Below, in pieces: positions 36,677 through 48,189 of a stretch of DNA of 64,000 nt; position 1 is the first letter of the stretch; each line of letters begins with the position of its first letter. Position numbers and translations under genes: made by a program. A model generated the notes under the pieces. That model was not told the origin of the DNA, made no database searches, and saw only the letters and a program-made list of their open reading frames with translations. Source of the DNA: Capsicum annuum (taxonomy: Eukaryota; Streptophyta; Magnoliopsida; Solanales; Solanaceae); NCBI RefSeq assembly GCF_002878395.1, contig NC_061121.1, positions 43,922,023 through 43,986,022 of the forward strand. The letters are read 5' to 3'.

Positions 36677-37150
36677 TTACATGAGAGTAGATCCATCCAT
36701 CTGCACACACCTTATTCTTTTTAGCCCATTTATGGATTTATTTGAATAAACAAATGACTAACCTATTGTAATGTATGACACATCTATTAAAATTATCAAA
36801 CAATTATAGAACAATTATAGACATTTATTACAATGGATGATCAATCTATTGCGACTATGACTCATCTGTTGGAAAAATCAAATAGATGTATCCATCTGTT
36901 GTAACAAATTGTTAATATGTTGTAAATTATTAAACAGATAGAATATATTTTGCAACAGATTACCCATCTGTTAGATTTTTTTAAAGAATTTTTTTTCTTT
37001 TTGAAATAAAATAAAGATAAAAAGTTGTATTTAGATCCAGTTGTTTTAATTTACATATTCACAAAGTCATCAATTTTATTTGAAAAAAGGTAAAAAATCA
37101 TGGTTTTTGACTAACCCATTCAAATTCAATCATTATACATAGGTACCTCC
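36677..37150. repeat. Fragment with MULE-type CAACAGATG motifs
   Basis: Between 36755 and 36985 words such as TTGCAACAGATTACCCATCTG, ATGGATGATCAATCTATTG and ATCCATCTGTTGTAAC repeat as in the 10.6-22.2 kb MULE. No Ulp1-like exon is readable. Probably a remnant of a second element of the same kind, or a captured piece. Confidence 0.6.
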
Positions 37151-37372
37151 TTACTCATTCATTCTACTCCACTTCTAAATATGGATTATCCAGATTTGTA
37201 CAAGGTGATTCATCTAGAGTCCTTAAAAAAACTTGAAAGACAGATTTATGAACTCCGGAGGTTACTCATTCATTCTACTCCACTTCTAAATATGGATGAT
37301 CCAGATTTGTACAAGGTGATTCATCTAGAGTCCTAAAAAAAACTTGAAAGACAGATTTATGAACTCCGAAGG
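37151..37372 (+). repeat. 111-bp direct tandem duplication, coding-like
   Basis: Two nearly identical copies, 37151-37261 and 37262-37372, starting TTACTCATTCATTCTACTCC. They differ at about three positions (for example GGATTATCC versus GGATGATCC). Each contains an ATG-led reading DPDLYKVIHLES, then LERQIYELR. Frame and family are not recognised. The few differences suggest a recent duplication. Confidence 0.85.
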
Positions 37373-37421
37373 TAGTTAGGTGACTTCAGAGTACGGCTGA
37401 GGTCCAGATGATGATTGACCA

Positions 37422-39963
37422 TGTAACTCCTTAATTCTGTACCCCAGACACTACACGGTGCTAATAATCCTGAAGGATGACTAGCTAACCCATGACTGGT
37501 ACCTGCTGTGAACACAGAATAATAGTAATGCTGTAATCATAATATAACTGAAATAAATATGGAAAACTGCCATATGATCCAAATCTGGAAACAAGAAATC
37601 TGAATACTGAAAAACAACTGTCTAAAAATACTCTAGTTTGGAAAGTCTCTAAACTATCTGAACTGTAGAGTTGAAGGGATAGTTCCCCAACTAACTCCGA
37701 CTACTGAAATAAACTGAAATACTAAAAATAACAAGTATGTCCTCGATCTATGAGGACTCAACACTACTTTAAATGTCGAGAATATGAACCGCTAAGGGTG
37801 CTCTAGAGCTCAAGCATCTAAACCTATGATATAAGACTTCATAGCGCAAAGAAAAGCATGCGTCAGTACTTTCAATATACTGGTATGCTCAGTGAGGTAG
37901 GATGAAATACATGGGTTCATATGCATGAACAATACTAACTGAATTACATAAGTATGACTGAATAAGAGTACATACATGATTACGTAAATTGTAACTAAGA
38001 TCGTGATAACACTGAATTTTGAGTAAGAATACTAATTTACTGATATCTGAATTAGTGATACTGTATTATTAATTTTCTGAATAACTATATCTAACAGTCT
38101 GGAATTTTGTGGAACTATACTGAGTTCCATACTGATGCTGAGTGACTATATCTTATAGTCTTAAATCTGTAGAACTAAACTGAGTTCTATTATGAGGCTG
38201 AGATTGAAACTGAAACTGAAACTGTAGGAGGTAATCATCTAACCGATATGCCTCTCTCTGAATGGATTGAGGTCCAACCTGTGACCCCAGTTAGAAGGGT
38301 ATCAGTACCGTGCCATGGGTAAAGACAACTGGAAAGATACCCTTATCTGGAAGGTACTCTAAGGAGAATGGTGGAACCCTTAACTAACAGATTAAAACAT
38401 CTCATCAACCCTTATCTGGTAGGTTTGATGTCTCAACCTACACTGGCTACATAGTTCTGTAACTCAAGGATTGCTTCTAAGGTTCAAATCCTCTACTGGC
38501 AGGTAGTCCCCATCCTTTGGTTCACTTAGTGCTGAATCCTACTCCCAACTGAACAGACACTGAGATGATTTTCCTAGTTCATGCTAGGCTTGACTGAACT
38601 GTTACTGATTATACAGTTTAACTGAATTGGACTGAGCTTATTGATTTTAATTTTTTGATGGAATGATACTGAATTCTACTAACTGACTGAGTTTACTGAG
38701 TTTTCCAGAGTTCTGTAACTGATACTAGCTCTAGGTATACAACTAAATTATCGAGTATTAAATACCCGCAGGACTTGATAGCATAAAGAGTAAAGCATAG
38801 TATACATCTTGATAGCACAACAATGGCCATATGTTCATAATTCACATGCTAAGGCATCTTATCAAACACTTAAAAATCTTGAACTTGTACACGTATAGGA
38901 ATGCATACTAACATGTCATAAGTACACTAAACAATTCACATAGGCATTCCAACGATCACATTCAAAGCATAGCTTTAACATAGGAGTCATTTTGAACTTG
39001 TAGTTCTAGCATGAAGTCAGGTAAGATCACTTATGGATCACAAGGCATAATTTGTTCACTTAAGCATTTTGACAAACACATGAGAGGCATAACCTTATGC
39101 TTGGGCATGAATAATCAATCAATTCATCATGGTTATATTAGTCAATTCAATTTCAAAGATTTAAACCCATATGCTAATATGAATTCCTGAACTATATTAA
39201 TATCTTATATTTGAAATCATTCAACATGGTCAACATGAGTACAATACAACCCACAACATGGAATCATAATTCAAGATTTAAAAAGGGGTTTCTTGAACTC
39301 CATGAGTGAAAGGGGCCCTTGGATGAACACTTTACATACCTTAGTGCTTGAATTCTTAGAAATTGATGGTGAGTTCTTGAGTTCTTGATTTGAAATTGAA
39401 CCTCCAAGGTGTTTTTATTGAGTTTTTGGAGAAGAATGAGTATAATTTACTAATTTGAGGGCTAAATGTGGTGTTATGGGGGCTGAAGGGCATGGGAAAA
39501 GACCCAATTACCCCCAGAGATGCGGCTTTTTAATAGCTGAAAATTAAACCATCGATGCGCAGGCCAACGCACCGTATCATTGGCATCGACGCGATAGCCA
39601 ACGCGCCGCGTCAAGTCGGCATTGGTTCACTAGAATTTGCATTGAAGCTAGGGAAAATCCATGTATCAACACGATGGTCGACATGATGCATTGAGATCGC
39701 ATCAACCCACTATTTTAGGCACTTAAACATGGTCTAAACGATGTCCAAAAAATATGAAACTTTTCCGAAATATTGACCTCCCTGATCATGAATTAACTCA
39801 ATAATCAACATTATATGGGTGTAAAGGTATCAAAATAAGATTTTCAGATTTCAGAGACTGAAATGACACTAAATTTGAATACTTCGCTAAAACTTTCTAA
39901 CTCTGGGACCCCTAATAAGCTTAAAGGACTGAATTAAGCTAAGAAATTTTTCGGGGTCTTAAA
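37422..39963 (-). repeat. 3' LTR of Tekay/Del-type element B
   Basis: On the plus strand it begins TGTAACTCCTTAATTCTG and ends GGGGTCTTAAA, where the expected final TTACA carries one substitution. It aligns throughout with the element A LTRs (CCCATGACTGGTACCTGCTG near 37490, GGGCCCTTGGATGAACACTT near 39313). The partner 5' LTR lies beyond the window or beyond the insertion at 57147. Confidence 0.88.
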
Positions 39964-40014
39964 CTATCTCCCCTTTGGAAATATTCGTCATCAAATGAGA
40001 CTGACTAAGCTGAG
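39964..40014 (-). other. Element B: polypurine tract and left side of the nested insertion
   Basis: CTATCTCCCCTTTGG (39964-39978) is the polypurine tract on the minus strand, next to the LTR. The element B 3' untranslated region is cut after CTGAG (40010-40014) and resumes at 52246 with CTGAAAATACTAGTAG. The intact copy at 28826-28857 reads through the same place. Confidence 0.8.
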
Positions 40015-42295
40015 TGTAGACACCTAATTTCATTTCTCCCCGATATCATTTTTACCCATTTTTTACTTTATCCTACCATGTACCTTCACCCATGTAATTA
40101 TACCCCTAAAAAATATAAAAAATAACAACTTAAAAAAAACTCCCGAACAAACTACCTAACAAATTTAATCCTATCCTAACCAACTTTACACCTCATCCTA
40201 TACCCATGTGACCCTACCCTACCACGTGAGATCTTTCTTTGCCTCACCCAAAACAGAATGAGATTCCAAATAAAGAAGAAGCCCATAAGGAAAAAGAAGG
40301 AGATCTCCCTTTTCTTTTTGAATTCATCATCAACAATACACATAGAGGACATAAATGCACACAAGATCCTCTCCATTCATAGACCCAATTAACTGGGAGA
40401 AGACTTAATTATCACAAAAATAATACAACACACAATCATAGTTCTTCTTCCTTATTGACTAATCTACACCCACATGAAGGAGAGATATATAGAGAAAGGA
40501 GAGAATACACGCACAAAGGGAGAATTATAACACGCATACAGCAATACTATTTCATACACCCACGCGCTAAAATAAAGAGAAAAATAGGAATGGTAGCTAG
40601 TAACTAAGAGACTAAATGGAGAAAGAGGAGGGAGATCGAACGAGAAAAGATTCAGAGAGGAGGAAAACAACATCACCACTGTTAAGCTCGTCAGAGCACC
40701 GGTGATGCTACAACAGTGATTGGACGAACCCCCAAATGATCAAACTCAACCTAGTTCTTCCTAATTCCGACGAGGTCCGTCGGAAAATGATAGAAACAAC
40801 AAAAAATGCGTATGAATTTTAGTACTAGCTTCATGTTGCTTTCTCGATTCTGATTTAGGTTGTGAAAAATGGAGAAAAAAGATATATCGAGCTTGGATTG
40901 GTTTGTTGAGGTTCAAATTCGAGGTTCTAAGAGCTCAAAGTCTCGGACTTTATCGCCCGAATCTTTCTATCAGTTTCTTTCTGTTCAGTGCAAAGCCGAA
41001 GACGGATCAAGCAAGGTCTTTCAGAACCTCTGCTTTAGGCCTTTTCAAGTAAAGTCCGAGACGAAACTCCCAATCCCTACTTCGCGAAATAAGAGCATCT
41101 TTGATGCCGTTGGCCGAGTTTCTTCAAAACCTGTATTTCAGGTCTCGCAGAGCCTCAAGCGGAAATATCATATCATAAGAGAGAGAAGAATTCACTACGC
41201 GAAAGAACAGAAAATTGGCGGGGACTCTACCGAATTTAATCAAAATAATACATCGAATTGAGAAAGCTTTAAATCAAGGTCCAATTCTACTCTTTCCCTC
41301 TTTTTATCTCATCATTTATTATATTTGTTGTGTTGGATTGAATATCATGCGTTGCTTGATCTTTGTTGATTATGAATAGTGATTTGTTTTGATTCGTGGT
41401 TGGTTCCCTTGATTATAGATTGTACGATGAAATGGTATCTCGTTTGAGAATTAAAATTAATTTGGGGGTAAAAATTGAAAACTTGATATAATTGGTGAAT
41501 TTTGGTTAGTTTTGATTGAGTGGTTGTTTGACTTGAAATAAATGTTAATTGAACTTGGAAGTATCATGATACGTTGATTGGTTTAGGCAAACATAGGTTG
41601 GGTTGGCAAAGTTTAGAACTTGTGGCTTTGGTTGAATGTTGGAAATTCCGTGGAATGTTTGAAATTTTATTGAATAGTTTTATTTTCCCACACTAAAAAT
41701 GTATTCATTTGGCTGGGGAATGCCTCAAGGAATTTGTATTAATTTATTCGGGGAATTCCCCAAAGTATCTTATACTTGGAGGACGTTCGTGATGAAGGCC
41801 CGAGGCATCAGGTGAGACATTGGAGCTTAGTCTAGGATTGTTTTAGAATAGGATTTACATTTCCATATTTTTCTATTTTGGGATTGGATAACTCGGACTG
41901 GACACTATATTTTTTATTCATTTAGTTTTATTTGTTTGTTTGATTGTTTTACGTGTTTTTGTGTGGTTTGTACATCGTAGTGCCAAATTAGCCGATTCAC
42001 TTTACCAAGCGACCGTGGTCGAACCACGGGATCGAGGGGTGCCTAACACCTTCCCCTCTTTCAACAGAATTCCTTAATCAGAATCTCTATTTGCAAACCA
42101 GTTTCAAGAGTCAAATTATTTTGAAAAGGATTTTCCAAAGGTGACTTGCCACATCGGTTTATGCCAAGTGGCGACTCTGAGTTTAAATGTAAATTTTCCT
42201 TTTCGAAACAAATTTTAAATTTTTTGTCACTTAATAAAAACCCTTTCGAAACTTACAATACAATCTTTTCGGGAGTTAAAAAAGGGGGTGTGACA
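40015..42295 (+). repeat. 5' LTR of the nested gag-only element
   Basis: Aligned with 50243-52245; about 95% identical by eye outside one large gap. It contains about 278 bp (about 40926-41203) that the 3' LTR lacks. Near its 3' end GGGTGCCTAACACCTTCCCC and GGCGACTCTGAG are landmarks shared with the LTR at 57147-59990. Confidence 0.92.
40869..41261 (+). CDS. Open frame of unknown function inside the 5' LTR
   Basis: A 130-residue frame, start MEKKDISSLDWFVEVQIRG, ending KEQKIGGDSTEFNQNNTSN. It is rich in Ser and Lys and has no signal peptide, membrane segment or domain that I recognise. The 3' LTR keeps the first 20 or so codons and the last ones but lacks the middle through a 278-bp gap. The frame could be a chance frame in an LTR, or a coding fragment once captured by the element. 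No evidence of expression exists in the sequence. Confidence 0.3.
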   Translation: MEKKDISSLDWFVEVQIRGSKSSKSRTLSPESFYQFLSVQCKAEDGSSKVFQNLCFRPFQVKSETKLPIPTSRNKSIFDAVGRVSSKPVFQVSQSLKRKYHIIRERRIHYAKEQKIGGDSTEFNQNNTSN

Positions 42296-42299
42296 GATC

Positions 42300-42317
42300 T
42301 GGAGACTTTGCTGGGGA
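42300..42317 (+). promoter_or_regulatory. Primer-binding site of the nested element
   Basis: TGGAGACTTTGCTGGGGA lies five bases after the 5' LTR, a variant of the TGGCGACTCTGCTGGGGA seen in many plant Tat/Ogre-type elements. The primer tRNA is not named here because I cannot verify it. Confidence 0.7.
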
Positions 42318-43897
42318 CTTTTTAGAATTCGAGCTTATTTTTGGAGTCGTATCGGCATTGTTCAGCATTATGTGTGTATAAACATTTTTTTTGATTATTT
42401 TTTGTGTTTTTGTTATCACTGTTGTGCATTTTTGTGTTCTTTGTTTACAGTGTTTCTTTATGTGTTACCGCTTCATATCTGACATCATTTGCATAACTCG
42501 AGTCAATTCTTTCTGCAACAAGTCCCGGGGTGCACGTCGTGCGCACGAACTCTAGTTGAGTAACCCTTATTTTAGGGGGGAGCCTTTGGATGTATGGAGT
42601 AGGTGGAAAGCAAAGCAGCCACTATCGAGCATATGCACCCTCGAACGACCTTGTTAGTAAACCACAACGTAGGTCAGCCTTTAGGTCATTCTTATGTGCA
42701 TCATATTGAAGACCTAGTGGGGCCCACTTGGCCCTTTTTAGGAGACTCACCTCTAAAGTATCTCTACGTGCTAAGTGTTGCATCTTTGAGGGTAATATGG
42801 TCATTTGATGGAATGGTTTGGGGAAAGCATGTGTTAGAAGTAAAGTATGTAGATAAGAAACCATTTAAAAGAAAAGAGTTCCATAGCTTTTAGTGTTCTT
42901 TATGGCTTTTGTTTTTCCACAATTTAAAAATTCAAAATGATTTCTTTATTTTCTGCACTCATTTTTTCAAAAACCAAAACACCAAAAAGATTTCTCATTT
43001 TGTCTTCTTTAGCATACATTCATAATTCGAAATTTTCAAAAATTTTTTTTTTGACAATAGAAGGTTTTTATAAAGGAAAATGCAAAAAAAAAAATGGTAG
43101 AAGTTTTGTACATTTCATATAACGAAAATATCAAAAGATTTTCCTTTCATATTTGTTGGTGTCATTTTTAGGTTAAGTGTCAAATTGAAAACTCAAAAAG
43201 ATTTTATTTATGTTTTTCATCTTCTGTTTTTGGTCGCGTCTCTCAAGTCAGGGTATAGTCAGTTATTTAATCATTAATTGTCCTACCTGGATGAACTACG
43301 TACCCTTGATTCTCCTCTTTTGAGATGTGAGATATGTAGGCAATATATTGTTGGTTCGGGGATCTTATTTCAAAAATTCAAAAAGATATTTTTACTTTTT
43401 ATTTAGAGTAGGTGTTTCATATACATCTTTAAAAAAACTACAAAAGATTTTTCTTTAATAGGTACAAGTTTCATTTTCGTATGAAATGCAAAATTGAAAA
43501 TCCAAAAAGAGTTTCTTTGGTAATCATAGGTTTCATTTGGTATAGGTTATTAAAGAGAAAAATTCAAAATGATTTTTGTCTATTCTTTTGACAATTTGTC
43601 ATTTTTCTTTTCTTCTTAGAATTTCAAGAAAAAGAAAAGAATAAGAAAAAAGAGTTTATTTGGCCATTTTGGCAAGACTTCACGAACTATGCACACCTGA
43701 TTCTCCTCTCTCGGGGGTGAGATACGTAGGCGCCATTCTTGGGTTCGGTGATCTTTTCAAAAATAAAAAAAGGAGAGAGATTTTGAGAAAGTGTTGAACT
43801 CTAACACATTTGCTATCTCTTGTTCAGTTACTTTAAGGTGGTTGTTTTGTGGCATTTTGGCTGGTCCTCCATATTCCACCAAGTCACAGAGAAGGTT
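42318..43897 (+). other. Leader of the nested element
   Basis: Non-coding and T-rich. It holds two copies of a recurring motif set (a CTACGTA word, GATTCTCCTCT, then GATATGTAGGCA or GATACGTAGGCG, then GGTTCGG) at 43293-43362 and 43686-43755. Other copies are at 46722-46795 and, in the right-hand element, at 60470-60540 and 61080-61145. Confidence 0.6.
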
Positions 43898-45740
43898 ATG
43901 TCCAACAAGGATACCGAGTTTGTTGTCACTAATCAGATAGGGAGTTTGGGAAATAAGAATTTACAAGCTGATGAAGAGATTCAGAAATTAAGACAACAAA
44001 TAATAGAAATGCATTGAGCTTGGGCTAATGGATTGCCGCCTCCTCCAGTTCCCACTGATAATCTGGAATATCTTTCTAGCTTGCCTCCCGTGTCACATGC
44101 ACAATTTTCCATTTTTGTTGATATGGTACAACATGCTTCAGGATTGACTTTGGGGAAACAATAGCCAACCACTTCCAATGTTGATTTCCTCACTCCCCAA
44201 TTCAAGGCTGCCACATACTCAGCTCCACCTATTGTTCATGCTTTCGCTATGCCACCCCCACATGAAGCTCATACTTTTGATGTTCATCCATTAGTTGTGC
44301 CTCCCTACTCAACAAGAGAGACTGTATTGAATATTATTAGTGATCATCGTTACACTTTCGAGCCTACATGTATGTTGATTGGTCTTTACGGTGACACTCA
44401 CCCACTTGAATTTCCTTCTATCACTGATAAGCCTGTTATGACAGAAGAACAAGAGGAAATGACCAAAAAATTGAGAAGTTTGGAACTGGTTATGAAGAAC
44501 TTGCAAGGACTTGTGGGTTACAAAAGTTTCTTATATAAAGACTTATGCATGTTTCCAAGTATCAACCTTTATCCTGGCTTTAGAATGCCAAAGTTTGAGA
44601 AATATGATGGACATGGGGACCCAGTGGCACATTTGAGGTGCTATTGTAACCAATTAAGAGGCACTGGAGGGAAGGAAGTACTACTTATGGCTTATTTCGA
44701 GGAGGGTCTTTCAGGCCTAGCTTTGGAATGGTTTGTTGACCAAGACATTGAAAAGTGGATTAGTTGGGATGACCTAGCTAATGAATTTGTGCAATAATTT
44801 CAATAAAATGTGGAGTTAATCCCTGATGAAAAATCCCTAACTAGTATAAAAAAGAAGAATACTAAGAGTTTCAGGGAGTATGCGATCCGATGGTGCGAAC
44901 AAGCTGCTAGAGTAAAACCACCAATGAAAGAAAGCAAAATGGTGAAGGTATTTATTCAAGCACAGGACGAAACATATTATCAACACTTGCTACCTACATT
45001 AGGTAAGCCATTCATTGAGGTCCTTAAAATGAGGGAGATGATAGAAGAGGGAATTAAGACTGGTCGTATTATGAGTTTTGTAACATTGAAAGCGACTACT
45101 CAAGCAATTCAAAAAGGGTCAGAAAGTGTTGGGGAGAAAAAGAATGAGGAAGATGTATATGCTATTGTAGTTGAACAGCAGGAAAGGTCAAAAAGACCCC
45201 GTCGTCGTCACTCTCAGGCTCAAACCCAAGTTCATGCCCAAGCTACACATAATCGCTCCTAAAATCCATTATACTCTGTTTGTTCACATCCATATCCGGT
45301 GTATAATGAACAACTACATGTTCAACCCCCATCTTACCCATAATGGCATACCCCAATTCCCCAAAGTCATCCTCTAAATCCACAAACATACCAAAGCCCT
45401 TCTAGGCCAGATTTGCTATCCAAGCCAAACAATGAAATAAGGCAGAAGTTAAGAGATAACTTCACACTAATTGGAGAGTTATATGCCAGTTTATTTTAGA
45501 GATTGGTACAGGAGGGCATGATTACTTTTCTTATTGGGCACACTCTTAATCGACGTTCAAGAAATTTTGATCCTAACGCACAATGTGCGTATCATTCTGA
45601 TGCTCAGGGTCACAATATTAAAGATTATTGAGATTTGAAAAGAGAAATTGAAAAGATGATTCAAGATAGATCAATTATGGTGCAGAATATTGATAGTGGG
45701 AGAAGCTCTAGTCATGCTGATATGCAAACTAGTGGCTAAG
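43898..45740 (+). pseudogene. gag of the nested element (Tat/Ogre type), broken
   Basis: The ATG at 43898-43900 opens MSNKDTEFVVTNQIG and the same frame runs to 45262. It is interrupted by stops at 44015-44017 (TGA), 44162-44164 (TAG), 44795-44797 and 44804-44806 (TAA). The capsid-like core includes MPKFEKYDGHGDPVAHLRCY and SGLALEWFVDQDIEKWISWD. After the stops come FREYAIRWCEQAARVKPPMK and LPTLGKPFIEVLKMREMIEE. A shifted frame near 45585 holds the zinc-knuckle-like CAYHSDAQGHNIKDY, with Tyr where the last Cys is usual. Gag would form the RNA-packaging particle; this copy cannot make it whole. Confidence 0.88.
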
Positions 45741-47040
45741 TTGTCAGGGTGAGCAATTAAGAAGTCACCCCTCTTATCATTAGGAAGAGGTATGGTAGTT
45801 TGTTTTGTTTTATTTTCTGTTATCCAAATTATTTTAGGGTTGTAGTTCGGGATCTATCTTGTTTTGTCCATTTTTTTCATTATGTTCAAACCCTTCTATC
45901 TTTCATTTTAATTAAATAGAGTGTCCCTTTTTCCTTTGTATTTTAAATATGTGTTTCTTTGTTTTCTTTCCACAATATATTTTATGTTGACTCTAGTGAT
46001 ATGACATGCTAACGGAATTTTAAGCCAGATCTTAAAATCTAGTTTAAGCATGAACATTGAATCAGAGTGTTAAAGTTAGGAAAAGAGAGCATTTGAGAAA
46101 ATAGGTAGAGTACTGAGGAATTTGGTGATCAAGTTGAAGCCTTCTTTAAAAATTAAGATATTTATTTTGCGAATCACAAGGATAACTTGGTCATCAATCA
46201 AAAGGCATATCCCAATTAGGTCAAACAAGAAATATGTGATCCTATATCTAAAGAAACGGGAAGAAAATTATCTCTACCGAAATCATGAGTCATTCAATGT
46301 TGAGGGATGTACAACAACGGTGGAGTCGTATGTTTGACAAGTGTAGAAGAAAGAAGTGGCACACATGCTCGAGGCAAGTTAGTTTTGTAAAACATTTCAT
46401 AAGTGATCTTGATCGTGCCCTTTCATATTGCATGCTATGTACTAGCACTTTCAAGGATTGATATGACGAAGGCATTTCATTCTGCTCTCCAAATATTGTG
46501 TCATCCTTTGTTTATCCCATTTGAGGCTTAGTGTTATTTTATTTCATACCCCTCTTTTGGAATCAATATAGAGTCAACAAAATTCAAAAAAAAAATATGT
46601 CAAAAAAAGAAACAAAAGAAGAGCGTCAAGAAAAATAGAGTCAGAAAAATTGTGAAGGAAAAGAGTTAATAAAAGAGAAAAACAAAAAAAATCAGAATCA
46701 ATCAAAAGAACAAGCTGGCAGAACTACGCCTGACCTGATTCTCCTTTCTTGAGGGTGAGATATGTAGGCTGCCCTACTCAGGGCTCGGTCCAACCAAATA
46801 AACATTTAGAATTTCCCAGTCAAAAACTGGGGCATGAGTTAATCCTCATTATTTTAGTCGATTCCAAAAGTTGTAAGTCCTACCCCACTTTTAGTATCAT
46901 TTGGCCCCCATGCCATCCTTTCTTTCCGACCCTTCCAAAAGTCAAGTTATAACCAAAGAAAGACCTTCAGATCAATCTTTGAGGATGTTAAGATAAGCAT
47001 GCAAGGGATATGACGATGCATTTTGGAACTGCTTGTCTTC
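45741..47040 (+). other. Interior of the nested element with no pol
   Basis: This is where protease, RT and integrase should begin. No such motif is seen in any frame; 46560-46700 is A-rich and low in complexity. A copy of the CTACG...GATATGTAGGC motif set lies at 46722-46795. Confidence 0.6.
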
Positions 47041-47069
47041 CTCAGCAAAAGAATGTAAAAGAGAAATAA

Positions 47070-47345
47070 AAATGAGAGTGTCTTATTGGTGAAAATCCTC
47101 ACGGGCACCGTAAGACGATGGCAAGTTGAGAGAGATAAAAAATGAGAGAGTCTTATGGGTGAAAACTCTCATGAGCACCGTAAGACGACTGTGAGTTGAG
47201 AGAAACAAAGATAAAAGAGTCTCACTAATGAAAAACCCTCACGAATGCCATAGAAATATTGTGAGCTGAGGAAAAAAAATGAGAGGGGCTTATTGTCAAA
47301 AAACCCTTCTAGGTGCCACTAGCCGAATGAGGTCTCCGAATGCAC
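47070..47345 (+). repeat. Tandem array 1 of the nested element, about 70-bp unit
   Basis: About four copies of a unit beginning GAGAG(T/A)GTCTTAT and ending GAGTTGAGAGA. In the first two copies the unit holds GTCTTA ... CACCGTAAGAC, a stem-capable inverted repeat (47080-47116 and 47150-47186). Later copies are degraded. Confidence 0.8.
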
Positions 47346-48189
47346 TGGGCCCAAGGAAGTAACTTAGTTTCAAGGCCATTAACTCGACAACAATTGGTAG
47401 AAAGTTTGGATGGAAAGATCAGGTAGCTTAATCCAAAATGCATGGCATAATTATTAGAGTTGACTGTCGTTTCTAGATAAATTTTTCATTTCTTCATTTC
47501 AAATGGGGAAACTCATCGTCTTTTCTTTCTTCTATTTATTTTTATTTTGTCTTCTTGAGTTAATTGTCCAAATAATAGTCATTGTCATTTTTCTCTTGTC
47601 TTGGAGTCAAGTCCATGTCAAAATAAGGGAGAAAAGATTTCAAAACTGGCTACCAGCTTCTTCAATTACACAAAACAAGACAAAAAGGCCAACACATGCA
47701 AAAGACAAGATTGTGAGCCGAAATAAGGCATGCAAAAATTATGCCAATAGGCAAGTTTGGGAACTCATAGAAATACCAAGGTTCAAAGGGTTTATCTAAT
47801 GAGCATGACGAAGCAGAGATACTGTGTTTGTTTCAGAGTCCTTAATAAACTGAGTTGGGTCAACGATGCAGCAAGTTAATGATATGTGCTAATGGTTGGC
47901 AGCAAGGTTAAATATGATGACGGCAAGAGCGTTTGCCTAGAAAGCCAAATCCACAAACTAGCCACCATGTTTTTAAACTCACAACTTTTCTTTGGATGAA
48001 ACAGGAAACACATTACCTTCAAAGTAAAGACTTTAGAGAACGAAAGGGCTGCAATGCCTCACTTTTACAAATGCAGGAAGCAATGTTGCTGCACAGGTTT
48101 GATAGTTAAATCATGGTAAAATTTATCATCCTATATCCCTTAGAGACACACTTGTCCAGGGATTTCAAGTTTTTATTTTCTAGGTGACA
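47346..48189 (+). other. Unassigned interior of the nested element
   Basis: No supported coding region or repeat. A 98-residue frame at 47503-47799 starts hydrophobic and then turns basic. It has no recognisable domain and I do not call it a gene. Confidence 0.4.

Noticed and set aside
47503..47799. 98-residue frame with hydrophobic start (possible membrane protein)
   Set aside because: It lies in the non-coding interior of the gag-only element. T-rich DNA gives hydrophobic frames, and no homologue is recognised.
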